Shown one piece after another: positions 59,678-64,000 of a stretch of 64,000 bases of DNA. Source of the DNA: Cannabis sativa (Eukaryota; Streptophyta; Magnoliopsida; Rosales; Cannabaceae); NCBI RefSeq assembly GCF_029168945.1, contig NC_083605.1, forward strand, positions 26,921,280 through 26,985,279. The letters run 5' to 3'. The notes beneath the pieces were generated by a model, which saw nothing but the letters and a program-made list of their open reading frames with translations, made no database searches and was not told the origin of the DNA. Numbering within the stretch: position 1 is the stretch's first letter; every line of letters starts with the position of its first letter. Made by a program: the position numbers and the translations under genes.

Positions 59678-60874
59678 TGTCCCAGGCTTCTAAACAATTC
59701 AAACGAAGGTAATGCTTTTGTCTTTGAATCATGTGTTTTAGAGAACGACAAATCCATCTGGATTGTTGATTCTGGGTCTACTAACCATGTATGTTCTTCA
59801 CTGCAGTTGCTTGAAACTTGGGAAAATCTGCTTCCAGAAGAGTTAAAGCTTAAAGTTGGCAATGGCGAATTAGTATCGGTCAAAGCTAGAGGAAAAGCCC
59901 GCATCAAGTTTCAACAAAGATTTTTAATTTTAGAAAATGTTTTATATATTCCAAACTTTAGTAGAAACTTGATTAGTGTCTCATGTTTGCAAACACAATC
60001 TTATATATTGAATTTTTCGAGTACAAATTGTTCAATTTCTCGTAATGGATTTCAAATATGTGTTGCTATAATGGAACAAGGGCTTTATGATTTAAGACCG
60101 AGTACTAAAATCTCACTAAATAGCGAACTTTTCAGTGTAGCTAGACCTAGAAACCTAAAAAGAAAAGAGATTGATAATGATGATCAAACTTATCTATGGC
60201 ATTTACGTTTAGGTCATATAGGCTTTGATAGACTCAATAGGCTCACCAAAGACGGTCCATTGAAAAGTGTCGTCTTAGGTGAACTGCTAGTATGCGAGTC
60301 CTGCCTAAAAGGAAAAATGACTAAACGTTCTTTCTCTGCAAAGGGAGAGCGTGCAAAAATCCCTCTAGGGTTAGTACATTCCGATGTCTGCGGACCTTTG
60401 AATGTCAAAGCCCGAGGTGGTTATGAGTATTTTTTCACTTTCATTGACGATTTCTCTAGATATAGTTTTCTTTACCTAATGCAAAAGAAATCTGAAACGT
60501 TTGAAAAGTTTCAGGAGTTTCATGCTTTGGCCCAAAACCAATTAGGTAAATCATTAAAGATCTTGCGAACTGATAGGGGTGGAGAATATATGGATATGCA
60601 GTTCAAAGATCATTTAATTGAACTTGGAATTGAATCCCAATACACTGCCCCAAGCACTCCACAACAAAATGGAGTTGCAGAAAGAAGAAATCGCACTCTT
60701 TTGGAAATGGTTAGGTCTATGCTGAGTTATTCAACTCTGTCTACGTCCTTCTGGGGATATGCTATACAGATGGCAAATGACATTCTAAATGTTGTTCCAT
60801 CTAAAGCAGTCCCTAAGACACTCGTCGAACTTTGGAATGGTCGAACACCTAGCTTACGCCATTACAGAAGTTAG
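59678..60874 (+). pseudogene. pol: protease and integrase part of pol, element I
   Basis: An open frame of 398 codons between two stops, in frame with the gag C-terminus and with RT downstream. The aspartic protease motif WIVDSGSTNH has its aspartate at 59768. The integrase zinc domain follows (H at 60200, with the partner H and a C-x2-C pair downstream). The integrase core has aspartates at 60383 (HSDVCGP) and 60572 (RTDRGGEY) and glutamate at 60680 (GVAERRN), spaced D-35-E. TAG at 60872-60874 interrupts just after the core; relatives usually have tryptophan there. Protease would cut the polyprotein; integrase inserts the DNA copy. All catalytic residues remain, so loss of function rests on the stops. 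Confidence 0.9.
59709..59806 (+). other. candidate gag-terminating intron, element I
   Basis: Donor GAAG|GTAATG (59709), branch site TACTAAC at 59779-59785, acceptor TTCTTCACTGCAG|TT (59806), branch A to AG 22 nt, length 98 nt. The intron contains the protease active site. Because 98 is not a multiple of three, splicing shifts the frame and reaches TGA after three codons, so spliced RNA would encode Gag alone while unspliced RNA encodes Gag-Pol. The same arrangement is at 4814-4912 in A. A spliced Gag RNA is known for barley BARE. Prediction from sequence only. Confidence 0.6.
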
Positions 60875-60937
60875 GGGTGCCCTGCTCATGTCTTAAGAAA
60901 GAAAGAAGGCAAACTTGAATCACGTACCGAAGTATGC

Positions 60938-62869
60938 ATGTTTGTCAGAAATTCTAAAGAGACTAGGGGTGGACTATTTTATAGTCACAAGGATAACAAA
61001 GTGTTTGTTTCTACAAATGCTACTTTCCTTGAAGAGAACTATATTAAAGACTACAAACCGAAAAGTAAAGTTGTTCTAGAGGAATTGCTATCAGATATAA
61101 GTCCTTCCAATGTTCCGTCCTCTTCCACTCGTGAAGAAGACAATCCCACTCCCTCAGTTGAACAAACTGAGAAATCTACTACTAAAGTTTCTGTTCAGAA
61201 GACAACCGTACCTCGTCGTAGTGGGAGGGTTTCAACAAAACCTGCTCGTTATGGCTTGGATGGTGAAATCAATATGGTTGTAGGTGACGGTATTGATGAC
61301 GATCCATTAACCTATAAACAGGCAATGGCTAGTCCGCAACGGAAACAATGGTCAGCCGACATAGATTCAGAAATGGATTCCATGAAAAAGAACAAAGTCT
61401 GGGAATATGTAGACGCACCTGACGACTATCATCCGATAGGATGCAAGTGGGTTTACAAGAAGAAAAGAGGAGCTGGAGGCGAAGTCGAAACTTTTAAAGC
61501 TAGACTTGTAGCCAAGGGTTATACCCAAAGAGAAGGCGTGGACTATGAGGAAACTTTTAGTCCTGTTGCCATGCTCAAATCCATCCGAATTCTTCTCTCC
61601 ATAGCTGCTGCTTTCGATTATGAAATCTGGCAAATGGATGTCAAGACTGCCTTCCTTAATGTGGTACTTGAAGAAACCATCTATATGGAGCAACCAGAAG
61701 GTTATGTTCTTCCTGGGCAGGAAAAGAAAGTTTGCAAGTTAAACAGGTCTATCTATGGACTTAAGCAAGCTTCTCGCTCATGGAACAAGAGGTTTGATGA
61801 AATCATCAAGACCTACGACTTTCTTCAGAATGAAGATGAACCTTGTGTTTACCAACTCAAGGAAGACCAAATAGTAGTATTCCTGGTCCTTTATGTTGAT
61901 GACATTTTGATCATTGGAAACAATGTCAAGAAAATGACTCACATCAAGGAATGGCTCAACACTCAATTCGATATGAAAGATTTGGGTGAAGCAGCCTATG
62001 TTCTTGGTATTCAGATTATCAGAAACCGGAAGAACAGATCTCTTGCTCTCTCTCAAACAACCTACATAGACAAAGTCTTAGAGAGATTCTTCATGAACAA
62101 TGCCAATGGGGCAAACATGCCTTCTAGATATGGTATTCGTCTATCTAAGGAACAGTCACCGACTGATCCTCAAGAGATAGAGGACATGGCAAATATTCCC
62201 TATGCCTCTGCAGTTGGAAGTCTAATGTATGCAATGTTATGCACTAGACCTGACATCTGTTATGCTGTTGGAATTGTGAGCAGGTATCAGTCTAATCCAG
62301 ACAAGAACATTGGAATGCAAGTTAAGTATATTCCGAAATACTTAAAGAGTACAAGGAATCTTGTGTTAGTCTACAAGGGTGGTGCTTTAAATCCCATAGG
62401 CTACACCGATTCGCATTTCCAGGCAAGTCTTGAAGACAGGAAATCTACATCTGGGATGGTGTTTACTCTTGGGGGTGGAGCAGTGGTTTGGAGAAGTGCT
62501 AAACAAACCGCGATATCGGACTCAACTATGGAAGCTGAATACATAGCAGCAGCCGAAGCTGCTAAAGAACTTGTCTGGCTAAGAAAGTTCTTCACCAGCA
62601 TAGGAGTTGTTCCTGGAATGGAAAAGCCTCTGGTACTACTCTGTGATAACAATGGAGCAATAGCAAACAGTAAAGAACCTCGAAGCCACAAGAGAAGCAA
62701 ACACATTGAAAGGAAGTATCACATTATCAGAGAATACGGGGCAAGAGGGGATGTACTAGTTGAGAAAGTTGACACAGAGGACAACCTAGCTGATCCATTT
62801 ACCAAAGTCCTGGCCGTGACAGCCTTTGAAAAGCACCGTCAGAATTTAGGATTAATTGATATGTACTAA
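60938..62869 (+). CDS. pol: reverse transcriptase-RNase H part of copia pol, element I
   Basis: 643 codons without a stop, in frame with the integrase part upstream. The ATG at 60938 is simply the first after the TAG and is unlikely to be a natural start. Residues 1-60 are the integrase C-terminal end and 60-140 a variable linker. The copia reverse transcriptase follows (about 160-410), with WVYKKKR at 171, the first catalytic aspartate 234 (QMDVKTAFLN) and YVDD at 319-322. RNase H occupies about 480-640, with D491 (YTDS), E532 (MEAEY) and D570 (LLCDNN). AFLNV has V where relatives usually have G, a possible mild lesion. It ends just before the polypurine tract. It copies element RNA into DNA in cytoplasmic particles. 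It is the only sizeable intact frame in the window. Confidence 0.93.
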   Translation: MFVRNSKETRGGLFYSHKDNKVFVSTNATFLEENYIKDYKPKSKVVLEELLSDISPSNVPSSSTREEDNPTPSVEQTEKSTTKVSVQKTTVPRRSGRVSTKPARYGLDGEINMVVGDGIDDDPLTYKQAMASPQRKQWSADIDSEMDSMKKNKVWEYVDAPDDYHPIGCKWVYKKKRGAGGEVETFKARLVAKGYTQREGVDYEETFSPVAMLKSIRILLSIAAAFDYEIWQMDVKTAFLNVVLEETIYMEQPEGYVLPGQEKKVCKLNRSIYGLKQASRSWNKRFDEIIKTYDFLQNEDEPCVYQLKEDQIVVFLVLYVDDILIIGNNVKKMTHIKEWLNTQFDMKDLGEAAYVLGIQIIRNRKNRSLALSQTTYIDKVLERFFMNNANGANMPSRYGIRLSKEQSPTDPQEIEDMANIPYASAVGSLMYAMLCTRPDICYAVGIVSRYQSNPDKNIGMQVKYIPKYLKSTRNLVLVYKGGALNPIGYTDSHFQASLEDRKSTSGMVFTLGGGAVVWRSAKQTAISDSTMEAEYIAAAEAAKELVWLRKFFTSIGVVPGMEKPLVLLCDNNGAIANSKEPRSHKRSKHIERKYHIIREYGARGDVLVEKVDTEDNLADPFTKVLAVTAFEKHRQNLGLIDMY

Positions 62870-62883
62870 TTAGTTTTATATTA

Positions 62884-62898
62884 GTGCAAGTGGGAGTT
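62884..62898 (+). other. polypurine tract of element I
   Basis: GTGCAAGTGGGAGTT, abutting the 3' LTR and 14 bp after the pol stop. Confidence 0.9.
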
Positions 62899-64000
62899 TG
62901 TTAGGTTTTATGCCTTAAATAAAACTCCATTTCAATGTAATCTATTTTATTCAACATCAATAAAGAAACATAAGTATTTTTCATTCATTTGTGTATGTTT
63001 TGGTTCACTTTATCAATTGCTTGTCTATTTGATTTATAAATTCATCTTAAACCCTTTTCACATACTTGATCATGTTTATTGTGCTGTCATCACATTGGAA
63101 AGTAAACATGACTATGTGAATAAAGTTTCCTAGATTTATCAGACACAGGGTCTTACTGATATGATAATCTACAACAAGAGTTTACTTGTATTTGGAGAAA
63201 CACTATGTTCTTTCCAGAACATTGGTTAAAGTAAAGCTCAGGTTGGATGCATGGAGTATGCATCGGAAGGGACCGATATTGAACTTTGACTTAGATTTAA
63301 TTAAACTTACCGTAAAATCTATTCAAGTCAATATCGCCAAGTTGATCCTAGATCAAATGATCTTAATCCTGTTATGATTAGGCTCAATCTTGAAAGGCTA
63401 TTCGTGTTCCCTTAATTGTTAGTTAAGCCTACTTTTAGGTCAGTGTGATACGTACTTTTTGGGAACACGGTAGTGCAATTGAGTGGGAGCGCTAGCATAA
63501 ACATGGAATCTATAGCTTCTATCTGGCAAATAGTAAGCAAAGGATGATCTCCTTCGAGCTTGACCAAACCAAAATAAATGGTGGAGATCTCATTTCACAT
63601 AAGCTGAAATATCATTTATACGGGGTCAAGTGTTTTAAGGATAAAATACATAGTAGGGTGTTACGGTAATCTAATCCCTTTACAGTGTAGATCATTCATA
63701 TAGAGGATCATTGATCAAATTAGGATTATAACAATGGATAACTAATGATGTGTCTATATGGTGGAACATATAGAGCATTCTATATACTGAGAGTTCAATT
63801 CTAAGTTCTATGCGTGGATTCAACGAAGAATTAATAAGTTAGTGAATTTTAGTGCTAAATTCTTGATCTACTTATTGGAAGCTCGGTTATATAGACCCAT
63901 GGTCCCCCCACTAGTTGAGATAATATTGTTTGTAAGACTCATGTAATTGGTTTTGATTAATCAATTATAATTCACAAATTAGACTATGTCTATTTGTGAA
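62899..64000 (+). repeat. 3' LTR of element I, first 1102 bp
   Basis: Starts TGTTAGGTTTTATGCC and follows the 5' LTR to the window end with scattered substitutions and a 3-bp length difference (ACCGTAAAATC against ACCGTATC). The TATA region is outside the window. Confidence 0.95.

Larger units (their letters stand above)
50067..64000 (+). mobile_element. Ty1/copia element I, autonomous-type, continues past window
   Basis: Order: 5' LTR (50067-51954), primer site, leader with three copies of a 2.26-kb segment, damaged gag, protease-integrase-reverse transcriptase-RNase H in one frame, polypurine tract, 3' LTR (from 62899). The integrase-before-RT order makes it Ty1/copia. Long LTRs and the RT/RNase H sequence point to the Angela/BARE-like lineage. 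The visible 1.1 kb of the two LTRs differs at roughly 15-20 positions, so I is older than E. It is inserted in the LTR of H; flank GGTAG (50062-50066). Confidence 0.95.

Overview
The window is plant repeat DNA. I found no host gene, rRNA or tRNA gene. It is AT-rich and consists almost entirely of long terminal repeat (LTR) retrotransposons inserted into one another. The organism is an angiosperm, probably a dicot. Nearly all elements belong to one Ty1/copia family with LTRs of about 1.85-1.98 kb (TGTTGGG... to ...CCAACA), a tRNA-iMet-type primer binding site and the polypurine tract GTGCAAGTGGGAGTT. The pol domains and long LTRs point to the Angela/BARE-like lineage. One decayed Ty3/gypsy element is also present.

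The nesting can be read from element ends and target-site duplications. F (plus strand) is the outermost host: its pol 3' end and part of its 3' LTR lie at 45104-45620. D (minus strand) sits in the end of F's pol. A Ty3/gypsy element J (minus) sits in D. A (minus, 1204-23306) sits in J's reverse transcriptase. B (minus, 9679-19794) and solo LTR C (5548-7412) sit in A. E (plus, 32817-43060) sits in D just beside its primer binding site. G (minus) sits in F's 3' LTR, H (plus) in G's gag, and I (plus, 50067 to beyond the window) in H's LTR.

Three kinds of family member coexist. I is autonomous-like: protease, integrase, reverse transcriptase and RNase H lie in one frame broken by two stop codons, with a damaged gag and a leader carrying a 2.26-kb segment three times. 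A and G keep a gag with a zinc knuckle, but their pol is a shrunken relic (gag-only elements). B, D and E have no gag. A second, diverged copy of a leader cassette sits where gag should be, followed by a colinear but dead pol relic. E's LTR pair shows only about six differences, so a coding-dead element moved recently, presumably using proteins made by relatives.

The most notable signals are: (1) a candidate intron of about 100 nt at the gag/protease boundary, at the same place in I, A and (with a mutated donor) G; splicing would delete the protease active site and stop translation just after Gag, as described for barley BARE; (2) a conserved leader cassette with repeated CTAAT-loop hairpins and a paired CTCGCCTAAACGGGAC motif, kept in elements without coding capacity and therefore a candidate packaging or dimerisation signal; (3) the gag-less, cassette-duplicated subfamily itself.
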